Below are positions 40,390 through 50,225 of a stretch of 64,000 bases of DNA, one piece after another. Below the pieces are notes generated by a model. The model worked only from the letters and a program-made list of their open reading frames with translations, did not search any database and was not told where the DNA came from. Source of the stretch: Holdemania massiliensis (GTDB taxonomy: Bacteria; Bacillota_I; Bacilli_A; Erysipelotrichales; Erysipelotrichaceae); contig NZ_JAKNTK010000001.1 of the NCBI RefSeq assembly GCF_022440805.1, positions 2,790,001 through 2,854,000 on the forward strand. Direction: 5' to 3'. Numbering within the stretch: position 1 is the first letter of the stretch; every line of letters starts with the position of its first letter. The position numbers were made by a program, and so were the translations under genes.

Positions 40390-42405
40390 TCAGCCCCTGC
40401 GTTTCGGCTTAAAACGAGAGGTTGAAGGGGATGACGATCCATCTGAAATGGACCGTTGATCACGCGGATTCTGTTTTTTCTCCGCCCTGCCGGCCGCGGT
40501 TTTTTTCTTTGTCGGATCCGCTTCTGCCTTTCGGCCCTCGGTTTGATTTTTTCTTGGCTTCTGATTTTTCCTAGTTGATCCGTTACCCTGCGCATAGGAT
40601 CGGCTTTTTTCATTTTTTCCCCATGGCACAGGCGGAATCAGACAATGGCGGCCATAACCGATCAAATCCGTTCGGCCGGCTCGAGTCAGCGCCTCCTGCA
40701 CAAGCTTGTAATTGCGCGGCGCATTGAACTGCATTAAGGCCCGCTGCAGCTGCTTTTCATGAGGATCGCGGGCAACATAGACCGGTTTCATCGTCATCGG
40801 ATCCAGACCCGTCCAATACATCGTCGTCGAGATCGTAGCCGGCGTGGGATAGAAATCCTGTACCTGTTCAGGAACATGATTGATCGACTTCAGATAACAG
40901 GCCAGTTCGATCGCATCATCCAAATCACAGCCGGGATGCGAACTCATCAGATAAGGGACCAGGAACTGATTTTTTCCATATTCCTGATTGAGTGCCAGAT
41001 ATTTTTCCCGGAATTTCTCATATAAGGCATGATTACATTTCCCCATCGTATCCAAGACCTTATCGCTGACATGTTCCGGTGCGACTTTCAGCTGTCCGGA
41101 AATGTGATACTGCACCAATTCCCTAAAAAAAGTGTCATCTTTATCATACATCAAATAATCGTAGCGGACTCCGGAACGGACAAATACTTTTTTTACGCCC
41201 GGCAGCACCCGCAGTTCCCGCAGAATGCTCAGATAATCCTGATGCGTTACCTCCAGGTTTCGGCATGGCTTGGGATGCAGGCATTCCTTTGTGGGACAGG
41301 TTCCCCGGCGCAGCTGATCTTTGCAGGAAGGGTGATAAAAATTCGCAGTCGGACCGCCGACGTCATGAATATAGCCTTTGAAATCCGGATCCTGCGTAAT
41401 TTTGATTGCTTCTTCTACAATCGATTGTTTGCTTCGCGACGAGATTACCCGACCCTGATGATTGGTCAGCGCACAGAAGGCGCAGCTGCCGAAACAGCCG
41501 CGGTTGGAAATGATCGAAAAGCGGACTTCATCAATCGCCGGAATGTGATGATACATTGGATGAAAGGTGCGTTGATACGGAAGAGAATAAGTAAAATCCA
41601 TCTGTTCCTGAGTCAAAGGGAGAGCTGGGGTATTCGCAACGACATACCAGCCGGAATACGGTTCCACCAGAATTGAAGCCTTGATCGCATCAATGTTGAG
41701 ATGCTGAAGGCGGAAACTTTCAGCATATTTCCGTTTATCCTGAGCCACTTCCTCAAAGGACGGCAGCCTTTTGTATTCAAACAAATGATCGATGGATTTG
41801 CATTTATAGACAGATCCCTTAATCCAGATAATATCCTGAATGGCCAGTCCGCCGTCCAGCGCCTCAGCCAGCTCAATAATTGAATTTTCACCCATGCCGT
41901 ACAACAAAAGGTCGGCTCCGGAATCCAGCAGGATCGATCGGCGAACCTTGTCATCCCAATAATCGTAATGGGCCAAACGCCGCAGTGAAGCTTCAATCCC
42001 GCCCAGAATGACCGGCGTATGCGGGTAAAGCTGTTTGATTTTCTGAGCATAGACAATTGTGGCCCGATCCGGACGCTTGCCCATTTCCCCATTGTCCGTG
42101 TAATTATCCTTATCCCGTCGGCGCTTGGAAACAGAGTAATGATTGACCATGGAATCGATATTGCCGGAGGACACCAGAAATCCCAGCCGCGGTTCACCAA
42201 ATTCCATAAACGGTTCATTTCGGGTCCAGTCCGGCTGCGCAATCATGCAGACCTTGTAGCCATAGGCTTCCAGCATGCGGGTAATAATCGCCGGACCGAA
42301 GGAAGGATGATCTACATAGGCATCACCGCTGACATATACAAAATCAGGCTGCGTCCAGCCGCGCTGTTCCATTTCTTTACGTGTTACAGGTAAAAAATCC
42401 GTCAT
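40390..42405 (-). CDS. YgiQ family radical SAM protein
   Basis: 671 residues from the ATG at 42405, preceded by AAGGAGGAAGACG; an extended frame to 42525 lacks a ribosome site. The N-terminal B12-binding-like region (DFVYVSGDAYVDHPSFGPAI) is followed by a radical SAM core with SNRGCFGSCAFCALTNHQG (CxxxCxxC). A Cys-rich stretch CPTKECLHPKPC and GHSRPGCDL-like SSHPGCDL follow. The substrate of YgiQ proteins is not established. The last 70 residues are a basic, Lys/Arg/Ser-rich disordered tail. Confidence 0.9.
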   Translation of the reverse strand: MTDFLPVTRKEMEQRGWTQPDFVYVSGDAYVDHPSFGPAIITRMLEAYGYKVCMIAQPDWTRNEPFMEFGEPRLGFLVSSGNIDSMVNHYSVSKRRRDKDNYTDNGEMGKRPDRATIVYAQKIKQLYPHTPVILGGIEASLRRLAHYDYWDDKVRRSILLDSGADLLLYGMGENSIIELAEALDGGLAIQDIIWIKGSVYKCKSIDHLFEYKRLPSFEEVAQDKRKYAESFRLQHLNIDAIKASILVEPYSGWYVVANTPALPLTQEQMDFTYSLPYQRTFHPMYHHIPAIDEVRFSIISNRGCFGSCAFCALTNHQGRVISSRSKQSIVEEAIKITQDPDFKGYIHDVGGPTANFYHPSCKDQLRRGTCPTKECLHPKPCRNLEVTHQDYLSILRELRVLPGVKKVFVRSGVRYDYLMYDKDDTFFRELVQYHISGQLKVAPEHVSDKVLDTMGKCNHALYEKFREKYLALNQEYGKNQFLVPYLMSSHPGCDLDDAIELACYLKSINHVPEQVQDFYPTPATISTTMYWTGLDPMTMKPVYVARDPHEKQLQRALMQFNAPRNYKLVQEALTRAGRTDLIGYGRHCLIPPVPWGKNEKSRSYAQGNGSTRKNQKPRKNQTEGRKAEADPTKKKTAAGRAEKKQNPRDQRSISDGSSSPSTSRFKPKRRG

Positions 42406-42623
42406 CGTCTTCCTCCTTGGCCGCTCATTCGCGGATGTCTTCTGCCCGCTTCTCTCCAGCTTTTTGAGCATTGCTTGCTTCTGTCCCCTGCTTCCTTTCC
42501 TTGTATGAAGGTCTGGGTCAGACAAAACCGCGGAATTCGTTGAATCCTCCGGTTTTGAGTTTCTGCAGCAGCTGTCTTTATTGTACTTGAATTTTTATTT
42601 TTTGTCTGCCTTTGACACAAGAA

Positions 42624-42643
42624 AAAGCGCTGGTCAGCGCTTT
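42624..42643 (-). terminator. Terminator of metK
   Basis: On the minus strand AAAGCGCT, GACC loop, AGCGCTTT then TTCT; it overlaps the last codons of metK. No gene is seen between it and 42405. Confidence 0.75.
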
Positions 42644-43734
42644 AACTCAATGATCTTTTCCCAGGCACAGTCGCTGCGGCCAAAGTGACCGTAAGCGGAA
42701 TAACGGCTGTAAATCGGTTTTTTCAGATCCAACTGACGGATAATGCTGGAAACCCGGAAATCGAAATTCGTGCGGATAATTTCCAGAATTTCCTCATCGC
42801 TGACCTTGCCGGTCCCGAAGGTTTCCACATAAATGGAAATTGGTTCGCTCTTGCCGATCGCATAGGATACTTCAATTTCAGCCCGATCTGCCAATCCTGC
42901 GGCAACAATGTTTTTGGCGACAAAACGGCAGTAGTACGCAGCGCTGCGGTCAACCTTGCTTGGATCCTTTGAGCTGAAGCAGCCTCCGCCGATCCGGCCC
43001 ATTCCGCCATAAGTATCGACAACGATCTTCCGGCCCGTAGTTCCGCTGTCACCAAACGGTCCGCCGACAACGAAGGATCCGCTTGGATTCACGAGAATTT
43101 TCGTATCCTTGTCGATCAAGCGGGCATCGATGACGGGATGGATCACTTCATTGATAATCTTAGCACGGATTTCTTCCTGTGATGCCTCGGCAGTATGCTG
43201 CGTCGAAACGACGATGGTATCCAAACGAACCGGTTTATTGTCTACATACTCCACGGTGACCTGTGTTTTGCCATCCGGTTTTAAAATGGAATGAGCTTCC
43301 TGCTTGCGGACTTGTTCTAACCGTTCCGCCAGACGATGCGCCAAAGCGATCGGCATCGGCATGTAGTTTTCTGTTTCATTGCAGGCATAGCCGAACATGA
43401 TCCCCTGATCCCCGGCCCCCATTTCAGCTTCATCGTGCATCACAGCCTCATAGATTTCTGCCGACTGCTTGGAAACTTTGGTGACCACTTCAAATTCTTC
43501 TGTATAGCCGATCTCACGGATTTTGTTCTTCGCGATTTTTTCAAATGGCAGGTCGGCCTTGGTATTGGCTTCGCCATAGATAAAAATCAGGTTGTCTTTA
43601 ATGGTTGTTTCGACTGCCATCTTGCTGGCCGGATCTTGACGGAGTGCCTCATCTAAAATCGCATCGGAAATGGCATCACAGATTTTGTCCGGGTGTCCGC
43701 TGGTGACTGATTCACTGGTAAAAAATTTCTTCAT
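42634..43734 (-). CDS. metK: S-adenosylmethionine synthetase MetK
   Basis: 366 residues, somewhat shorter than the common 385-400. All signatures are present: SESVTSGHPDKICDAISDAIL, GAGDQGIMFGYACNET (ATP site), IDKDTKILVNPSGSFVVGGP and KVDRSAAYYCRFVAKNIVAA. The Gly-rich loop reads GGMGRIGGGCFSSKDPSK where most enzymes have GGxxxHGGGAFSGKD. It makes SAM from methionine and ATP and is controlled by the SAM-I riboswitch upstream. Confidence 0.95.
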   Translation of the reverse strand: MKKFFTSESVTSGHPDKICDAISDAILDEALRQDPASKMAVETTIKDNLIFIYGEANTKADLPFEKIAKNKIREIGYTEEFEVVTKVSKQSAEIYEAVMHDEAEMGAGDQGIMFGYACNETENYMPMPIALAHRLAERLEQVRKQEAHSILKPDGKTQVTVEYVDNKPVRLDTIVVSTQHTAEASQEEIRAKIINEVIHPVIDARLIDKDTKILVNPSGSFVVGGPFGDSGTTGRKIVVDTYGGMGRIGGGCFSSKDPSKVDRSAAYYCRFVAKNIVAAGLADRAEIEVSYAIGKSEPISIYVETFGTGKVSDEEILEIIRTNFDFRVSSIIRQLDLKKPIYSRYSAYGHFGRSDCAWEKIIELKR

Positions 43735-43782
43735 AAATTATCCTCCTTGTCTTTTTTATCAAGGCAGATATGACACATAAGA

Positions 43783-43804
43783 AAAGCCTCCCGAAAGAAG
43801 GCTT
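43783..43804 (-). terminator. Riboswitch-controlled terminator upstream of metK
   Basis: On the minus strand AAGCCT, a loop and AGGCTT followed by TTC, directly after the aptamer. Formation when SAM binds would stop transcription before metK. Confidence 0.8.
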
Positions 43805-43821
43805 CATTGTTCATCGTCCTG

Positions 43822-43912
43822 CTTTCTTATCGCTGCCAGCATTACCACCTTGCCCAAGGCAGGTTGGTATGAGTTCATCGAGCTGACTCTCTCCCTCATT
43901 CTTGATAAAAAG
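43822..43912 (-). ncRNA. SAM-I (S-box) riboswitch aptamer
   Basis: On the minus strand the P1 arms TTATCAAGAA and GATAAGAAAG bracket the conserved core: GAGGGA-like GAGGGAGAGAG, GATGAA, ACCAACC, AAGGTGGTAATGC and CAG preceding the closing arm. Order and spacing fit the S-box consensus. It lies 90 bases upstream of metK with a terminator between, so high SAM should switch metK off. Confidence 0.92.
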
Positions 43913-43921
43913 ACCAGGAAT

Positions 43922-43950
43922 AGTAAACCATACCTGATCATAAAATGCAA
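43922..43950 (-). promoter_or_regulatory. Promoter of the metK riboswitch transcript
   Basis: On the minus strand TTGCAT (43950-43945), a 17-base spacer and TTTACT (43927-43922), just upstream of the aptamer. The stretch from 43951 to 44274 holds no supported gene. Confidence 0.65.
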
Positions 43951-44274
43951 GGATTTCTCTACAAAATCCGGAATTTCCATGTTTTTCCCACATTGCAATG
44001 CTTATCATTCGATCCAGACTTCCCCGCCTCCACAAGCTTCACGCGAAAATGATACGGGCAAAGCGTGATGTCTGTACTTTTTACAAAGGAAAACAGCCAG
44101 GACCTCAGACTGCAAAAGACAACTAGCCTTCTTTTCTTAACATCCATGGGAAGATCTTTCATTCAGCTTATGGTTTTTAATTTCCCTGACTCACTGATTG
44201 CTTCCTTATTTTTTCTCGCGCTTTGTCTTTTGGCGTACTGAACATGCGTATGCGAGCAGTGCGGCCAAAGCATT

Positions 44275-46695
44275 TCAGATATACTGACGCAGGATAGCGA
44301 TCAAGCCATCGATATCAATTGGTTTGGCAATGTGATCATTCATGCCTGCCGCCTGAGCAGACTTGACATCAGTCACAAAGACATTGGCTGACAGCGCAAT
44401 GATCGGCAGAGTTTTTGCATCCTGACGCGGCAGACGCCGGATCGCAGCTGTTGCTTGATAGCCATCCATAACCGGCATTTGGATATCCATTAAAACTGCC
44501 GTGTAATACCCCGGCGCCGAAGCTTCAAAACAGTGCACAGCTTCCGCGCCATTTTCTGCGGTGTCCACCAATAAGCCATGCATGGACAACAACTCCACCG
44601 CAATTTCACGATTCAGTTCATTATCTTCCGCCAACAAAATTCGCCGGCCGCACAGATCCGGGGCTTTTAGCTCAAGTCCGGTTTCCGCTGGCGTCGGTAT
44701 CTTCGCGGTGCAGAAAAGCTCCAGAACATGCAGAATCTTCGATTTAAACAGAGGTTTGGAAATAAAGGCATCCGCTCCGGCCTTAATCATATCATCCTCA
44801 ATTTCGCTGAGATCGTAAGCGGAGATGACAATGATCGGTATTTTGTCCCAGAGCTGATTGCGAATGATGCGGATGGTTTCCAAGCCATCCATCCCCGGCA
44901 TCTTCCAGTCCAGGATCACAGCGAAGAAATCCTGCCCGCTTTCATGCGCTGCCTGAATTTTTTGAACAGCCTCATAGCCGCTGGAGGCAGATTTGCCGAT
45001 GATACCCAATTCGCCTAACAGCAGTACAGCATTTTCACACACGATCTCATCATCATCCGCCACTAAGACGGAACAGCCAATCAACTCCTCAGCCTTTTCT
45101 TCTTCCTCCTGCACGACCTCAAGCGGAATGGTAACGATAAACTGACTGCCCTGATTCAGCTGACTGTGGACTTCGATGGTTCCATTCATCATCCGCACAA
45201 TATTGTCCGTGATCGCCAAACCCAGTCCTGTTCCCTGAATTTTATTAATCCGTGAATCTTGTTCACGGGAAAACGGCTCAAACAAGCGCGGCAGAAATTG
45301 CTCGCTGATGCCTATTCCATCATCAGTAAAGATGAATTCATAGTAGCCTTTGGCCTGCTTATACGCCCTTGTTTCACGAATTTGGAATTGGATATGGCCG
45401 CCTTCCGGCGTATATTTAATCGCATTGGAAAGCAAGTTCATCAAGATCTGATGCAACCGATCCCCATCCGTTATGACCTTTTCGTGACTGACATGATCGA
45501 CAAAAATCTTAAACTCTTGATTCTTTTCCGCAGCTAAAGGCTTACTCATTTCATAGACATTCTGAACCAATTCCGACAAGTCAACATTTTCCATCGTCAG
45601 ATCAATTTTCCCGCTTTCAATCTTCGACATGTCCAGCACTTCGTTGATCAGGTTGAGCAGATGCCGGCTGGACAGCTGAATTTTCGTAAGACAGTTATCA
45701 ATCTTTTCAGGATAGGCAAGATTGGCCTGCGCAATCGTAGCCATGCCGATAATTGCATTCATCGGCGTTCGGATATCATGCGACATCGAGGACAAAAAAT
45801 TAGATTTGGCTTCGCTGGCAAGCTTTGACGTTTCGTATGCCTCTTCCAGAGCTTTGCGCTGCCGCGACTGTTCAATCCTATCCCGCGTCACATCGATGCC
45901 GACACTGTAAAAGGAAGGAATCCCATCCCAGCTGTCTTTTCCGCTGACATAACTGAAGGTCATAGTCAAGATTTTGATTTCCCCTTGGAAGGTCACAACC
46001 CGGCATTCAGTCACGGTATCCTTACTGCTGGATTGGGCGTTCTGCATCACTTTGACCGCCCGGGCAAGATCATCTGGATGAACATAGGTACATTGACTGT
46101 GAAGCTCATCCTCAAACTGTTCTTTTGTATAGCCGATCAAATCCAGAAATCCGCCGCCATACCATAATATCGTGGACATATCCCGTGCATCAACACGCGC
46201 AAACCCACCAGGAATAGTCCGGATAATCGCATCGCGTTCCCGATCCTTTTTGGCCAGCTTGTATTCCGTACTGACCATATCATGCGATAGTTCAATCCGA
46301 GCCTGACGGCCTTGCCAGTCAATGATCTTATTTTTGATCATAAACGTTTTTTTCAGATTGGGATTATCAAATTCCCATTCATAAACCTCATCACGTTTCA
46401 GCAGCGAGTTGGTACAGAAAGGACAAGGAGTATTCCGTCCCTGAATCACTTCATAACATTTCCTGCCGACGAATTCCTCAGCTTTTCCCTGCAGCGTTTC
46501 GCAGGCATGCTTGTTCACAAATAAAAGCTCGTAGGTTTCCATGTCACTGATGTATATATTTCCGGTATATTCGGACATCAGCCATTCAAAATTGGCGATT
46601 ACATCCTGATGTTCATCACGAGGAGCGGTCACAGGCGTCTCTTTGGACTTCTGTGTTTGACCTTGTTCTTCCTGCTGCAGCACTGTTGTTTTCAT
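44275..46695 (-). CDS. Hybrid sensor histidine kinase with PAS domains and two receivers
   Basis: 806 residues with no membrane helix, so probably cytoplasmic. Two PAS-like domains (about 35-145, with CPFCTNSLL, and 150-275), then HisKA with SMSHDIRTPMNAIIG (phospho-His near 306), HATPase with LLSNAIKYTPEGG and GTGLGLAI, receiver 1 (AVILDWKMPGMDG) and receiver 2 (VLMDIQMPVMDG). There is no DNA-binding domain, so the signal must pass to another protein. No cognate regulator is adjacent; the divergent GntR-like gene is the nearest regulator but lacks a receiver. Confidence 0.93.
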   Translation of the reverse strand: MKTTVLQQEEQGQTQKSKETPVTAPRDEHQDVIANFEWLMSEYTGNIYISDMETYELLFVNKHACETLQGKAEEFVGRKCYEVIQGRNTPCPFCTNSLLKRDEVYEWEFDNPNLKKTFMIKNKIIDWQGRQARIELSHDMVSTEYKLAKKDRERDAIIRTIPGGFARVDARDMSTILWYGGGFLDLIGYTKEQFEDELHSQCTYVHPDDLARAVKVMQNAQSSSKDTVTECRVVTFQGEIKILTMTFSYVSGKDSWDGIPSFYSVGIDVTRDRIEQSRQRKALEEAYETSKLASEAKSNFLSSMSHDIRTPMNAIIGMATIAQANLAYPEKIDNCLTKIQLSSRHLLNLINEVLDMSKIESGKIDLTMENVDLSELVQNVYEMSKPLAAEKNQEFKIFVDHVSHEKVITDGDRLHQILMNLLSNAIKYTPEGGHIQFQIRETRAYKQAKGYYEFIFTDDGIGISEQFLPRLFEPFSREQDSRINKIQGTGLGLAITDNIVRMMNGTIEVHSQLNQGSQFIVTIPLEVVQEEEEKAEELIGCSVLVADDDEIVCENAVLLLGELGIIGKSASSGYEAVQKIQAAHESGQDFFAVILDWKMPGMDGLETIRIIRNQLWDKIPIIVISAYDLSEIEDDMIKAGADAFISKPLFKSKILHVLELFCTAKIPTPAETGLELKAPDLCGRRILLAEDNELNREIAVELLSMHGLLVDTAENGAEAVHCFEASAPGYYTAVLMDIQMPVMDGYQATAAIRRLPRQDAKTLPIIALSANVFVTDVKSAQAAGMNDHIAKPIDIDGLIAILRQYI

Positions 46696-46849
46696 CCTGA
46701 TTGCCTCCTCGGACTCAGATTTATTGAATTGGGATTTTCATTTCTGAATACAATTTCAGACAGACAATCCTTGTTCACATGTAAATTTATTATAGCATAT
46801 CATAAAATGAAAAAAAGATTAACTCTCATCGCGTAAAAAGCGGTTCAAA

Positions 46850-46865
46850 ACTGGAAGCATCCAGT
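46850..46865. promoter_or_regulatory. Inverted repeat upstream of the GntR-like gene
   Basis: ACTGGA, AGCA, TCCAGT: a perfect 6-bp inverted repeat 48 bases before the start codon, in the divergent region shared with the kinase gene. A candidate autoregulatory operator. Confidence 0.45.
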
Positions 46866-46913
46866 AAAAAATGCTAAAATTGATCAAACAAATACGACGG
46901 GGAGGTAAAGATC

Positions 46914-48341
46914 ATGCAGGAAAAAAACGATATGCAGAATTTGATCTATACCCTGCTGATCACGCAGATCAAATTGGGTGTCTATCGTCAGCATGATCCG
47001 CTTCCTTATATCAAGCAGATGAGCGATTATCTCTGCGTCGCTCCGGAAACTGTTCGGGCCGCTTATGGCAGGCTGAAAGTGGAACAGGTTATTACCTTAT
47101 CCAAAAAAGCAGGGGCGCATTTGTCCGCCGGCTGCACTGAGAATCAGATCCAGCAGAACATTCAGGAATATTTTGAAAGTCGACGAACTATGCTGCTAGA
47201 TCTTGCCGCCTCCATGCCGGCTTTGTTCGGCAAGATGGAACTGCTGAGTTTGAAAAAAGCTTCGCCTCAAACACTGAATCAGCTCAAAACGATCCAGATA
47301 GATTCCCAGATTCCTCCGACCTATCGTTCGCTGAAATTCTTTCTCAGTCTGTATCGGCAGTCAGAAAACCAACTGCTGACAAGATTGATTTGGCGCATAT
47401 TCATTCTTGTTCACATTCCTTTTTTCAGTGTTTTTCAGGATCGAAAAATGCTGGAGGAACAACAGGCGCAGCAGATCATGCTTCTCGAGGCCAGCTTAAG
47501 CGGTCAATGGCAGACTGTACAAAATTTAATCGAAAGCTCTCATCTTTGGCTGCTCAATGCCCTGCGAAAGTATTATCATGAATCAATCCGCCCCGACTCT
47601 ACGGTTCTGGAAATCCAGTTTGCCTGGGAACTCTATTATAAGAGTGATCAAAAGCGTTATTCATTTGCGGTGACTTTGATCAAGCAGATTAATCGCGGAC
47701 AGCGCAAAAGCGGTGAATTTTTACCTTCCCTTGCGGCATTGGCTGCTGAAAATCAATTGTCAGTCAGCACCGTGCGGCGGGCTTTAGATTTATTAAATGA
47801 TATTGGGGTTGTCAAATCCATTAATGGAAAAGGAACACAAGTGCTGCCTTTTGAACAGATTGCTGACCATTGTGATTTTTCTCAGCCCGTCTATCGTCGG
47901 CGATTAATCGACTTTATTGAAAGTCTGCATGTATGCGCCTGTTCCTGCCGCGCGGTTGTGGAACAAACACTGCTGGCCATGACGGAAACGCAGCGAAACC
48001 AGCTGCTTGAGTTGCTTGAGCGCTTATATGCGCAGCAGCGTTATGGTTTGGGGATTTATGGGGTTATCGGCATTCTGGCAGAAGAGGCTCACTCCCCCGC
48101 GATTCGCACGCTTTACGCTCAGCTCTTTCAGCAGTTTCTTTGGGGTTACCCGCTGCGCATTCCCAGGAGAAATGAAAGCACGGAGGCACAAATGCAGGCA
48201 AGAGCCCTCACTGAGGCTTTGCAGCATTTCGATTCCAGTCTATTTGCCCAGCTTTTAGAAAACAGTCTGATCCAAGACTTCAAAACAGCCCAATTGCAGC
48301 TGCAGAAAATAGGAGTTTCTGCGCCTTCTGATTTCTTATAG
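46914..48341 (+). CDS. GntR-like regulator with two winged-helix domains
   Basis: 475 residues, GGGGAGGT upstream. A GntR-type winged helix occupies about residues 8-72 (LPYIKQMSDYLCVAPETVRAAYGRL). A second one lies at about 245-313 (FLPSLAALAAENQLSVSTVRRALDLL, quoted in parts: PSLAALAAENQ and VSTVRRALDLLNDIGVV). The regions between and after are helical with no aminotransferase or UTRA domain recognised. It could bind two operators or form an unusual dimer. It is divergent from the hybrid kinase. Confidence 0.8.
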   Translation: MQEKNDMQNLIYTLLITQIKLGVYRQHDPLPYIKQMSDYLCVAPETVRAAYGRLKVEQVITLSKKAGAHLSAGCTENQIQQNIQEYFESRRTMLLDLAASMPALFGKMELLSLKKASPQTLNQLKTIQIDSQIPPTYRSLKFFLSLYRQSENQLLTRLIWRIFILVHIPFFSVFQDRKMLEEQQAQQIMLLEASLSGQWQTVQNLIESSHLWLLNALRKYYHESIRPDSTVLEIQFAWELYYKSDQKRYSFAVTLIKQINRGQRKSGEFLPSLAALAAENQLSVSTVRRALDLLNDIGVVKSINGKGTQVLPFEQIADHCDFSQPVYRRRLIDFIESLHVCACSCRAVVEQTLLAMTETQRNQLLELLERLYAQQRYGLGIYGVIGILAEEAHSPAIRTLYAQLFQQFLWGYPLRIPRRNESTEAQMQARALTEALQHFDSSLFAQLLENSLIQDFKTAQLQLQKIGVSAPSDFL

Positions 48342-48428
48342 AACATTGGAAGAATGTGAATTAAAATCTCAATTTCATCATTTGGACTCAAGTCAGGATA
48401 TCCTTGTTTACTCCCTGATGATCAACAA

Positions 48429-48474
48429 AAAAACAGAGGGTTTAGTGAGCTTCACGCAAAAACCATCTGTTTCT
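48429..48474 (+). terminator. Terminator of the GntR-like gene
   Basis: AAACAGA ... TCTGTTT with an inner GGTTT / AAACC pairing, ending in TTTC. It also marks the change to AT-rich sequence. From 48475 to 48763 no gene is seen. Confidence 0.6.
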
Positions 48475-48763
48475 TATTAGGTTAATGATCATCTATAACT
48501 TCATCGGCAGACTAGCTTGTTTTACAAAAATGCCAGAGTATTTAAGTTATTGAGAAAAACTTGACAATCAAGCTTTTTAGTATTGAATAATTGTTTGAAT
48601 ATCAATAGTGCGTGATTGAGAACTGCAACATCAATATAATCTAGTGGTTAATGCTAGAATAAGTGTAATTATAAGATTTGCGCTAAAGGTAGAAATAATA
48701 TTAAAATATATAAATTCCTGAATTTTCTAATTATGCTGTGTTATGATATCTAATAAAATTCCC

Positions 48764-48792
48764 TGGACATTTTTGAGGGAGTATGCTAATAT
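48764..48792 (+). promoter_or_regulatory. Promoter of the cytosine methyltransferase gene
   Basis: TGGACA (48764-48769), a 17-base spacer and TAATAT (48787-48792), about 30 bases before the start. Confidence 0.6.
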
Positions 48793-48821
48793 TACTACGA
48801 AATCATTAAGGAGGTTACATA

Positions 48822-50165
48822 ATGCCATACGCTATAGATTTATTTTGCGGAGCCGGTGGTTGCTCAGAAGGGCTGATTCAAGCGGGATTTCATATACTAT
48901 TTAGCTCAGATATAAGTGACATGGTAGAAGTCACATATAAGCATCGACATGAGCAACTAGGTTTAATACAAGGTCAGAATACTTGGTTTGAAAGAGCTGA
49001 TATTAGAAATTTGCGTGGGGATTTCATTAACCAGAAAATAAGTGAGCTTGAAATTTTTCAAAATCGAGAGGTTCCGGAAATTGATTTGATGATAGGGGGA
49101 CCAAGTTGTCAAGGATTTTCACGTGCAGGCAGACGTGATAAGACCGATCCAAGAAATCTATTATTTAAAGAGTATGTTAGAGTTATTAACGAAGTAAGAC
49201 CGAAGTATATTGTACTTGAGAATGTAGAAGGCTTTATGGATATGCAGTTTTTGGGGTATAAAGGTATGCCAACAGAAGAGTTTCCTGATGGTGAGATTTA
49301 TGCAGATGGAACTACAACCCCTGCGATTTTAAGAAAGGAACTTGGAAAAATTGGTTATTTAACACTTGAACCAAAGATACTTAATGCAGCAGATTATGGT
49401 GTCCCACAGAAGAGAAATCGCGTAATATTCATAGGATATAGAAATGACCTTCAAGCACCATCATATCCAGAACCTACAGTAGATACTGAACACCAGCTAA
49501 CACTGAAAGATGCTATTGGTGATTTAGTGATTGATACTAATTTAAGAAACAGGATTAATCATAGGCTTTCTGCCTATCAAAAGGAAAGCAGAGCAGGAAG
49601 AACGCCTTCGTTTATTACCGGGCAGCCCATACCATGTGATAGAAAACAACTTAAAAATCTTGAACTTCCTAAAGCAACAGATGTTGTTTTGGAAAGATTT
49701 TCATTATTCAATCAAGGGGAAACGGGTTCTATGTTGAGAAAGAGGATTAAAGAACAAGGGGTTGACATAACAGGATTGAATGCATTGATTCAGCTTTGTT
49801 GCAAGAATTTGAATATGCAGTCAGATGATGTGGTCGCGTTATTTAGAGATGAAGGAGCTTCAGATGACGCAATAGATATTCTCTTGACAAAGAAAAATAT
49901 TAGACATAGATGGAATGCTGCAGAACCATCAGCTACAGTAGTTACTATCCCCGATGATTATATTAATCCTTGGGAAGCAAGAACACTCAGCGTTAGAGAA
50001 ATGGCAAGATGCCAATCATTTGATGATTCTTTTGAATTCTTAGGTAAGAGAACGACAGGTGGACTAAAAAGAAGAACAGAAATACCCCAGTGTACGCAAG
50101 TAGGTAATGCTGTTCCCCCTTTATTGGCTAAAGCCGTAGCCGATGAAATTATGAGAGTTTTATAA
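48822..50165 (+). CDS. DNA (cytosine-5-)-methyltransferase of a type II R-M system
   Basis: 447 residues, AGGAGG 8 bases upstream. m5C motifs in order: I DLFCGAGGCSEGLIQAGF, IV GGPSCQGFSRAGRRD (catalytic Cys near 97; the usual Pro-Cys is Ser-Cys here), VI YIVLENVEGF, VIII QKRNRVIFIGY, IX REMARCQSFDD, X QVGNAVPP. It protects host DNA at the site cut by the convergent MvaI/BcnI-like enzyme at 53069-54319. The gene is AT-rich compared with the flanking chromosome. Target specificity cannot be read from the sequence. Confidence 0.93.
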   Translation: MPYAIDLFCGAGGCSEGLIQAGFHILFSSDISDMVEVTYKHRHEQLGLIQGQNTWFERADIRNLRGDFINQKISELEIFQNREVPEIDLMIGGPSCQGFSRAGRRDKTDPRNLLFKEYVRVINEVRPKYIVLENVEGFMDMQFLGYKGMPTEEFPDGEIYADGTTTPAILRKELGKIGYLTLEPKILNAADYGVPQKRNRVIFIGYRNDLQAPSYPEPTVDTEHQLTLKDAIGDLVIDTNLRNRINHRLSAYQKESRAGRTPSFITGQPIPCDRKQLKNLELPKATDVVLERFSLFNQGETGSMLRKRIKEQGVDITGLNALIQLCCKNLNMQSDDVVALFRDEGASDDAIDILLTKKNIRHRWNAAEPSATVVTIPDDYINPWEARTLSVREMARCQSFDDSFEFLGKRTTGGLKRRTEIPQCTQVGNAVPPLLAKAVADEIMRVL

Positions 50166-50174
50166 ATTAAAATA

Positions 50175-50225
50175 ACTATAGAGTTGTTGATAAAGCGGAC
50201 AACATTGAATGCATCGTGGTAAGAT
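50175..50225. repeat. 51-bp direct repeat, left copy (IS target duplication)
   Basis: Begins ACTATAGAGTTGTTG and ends GTGGTAAGAT; identical over all 51 bases to the copy at 52157-52207 on the other side of the IS. Long, variable target duplications are a known property of IS1634-type elements. Confidence 0.88.
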
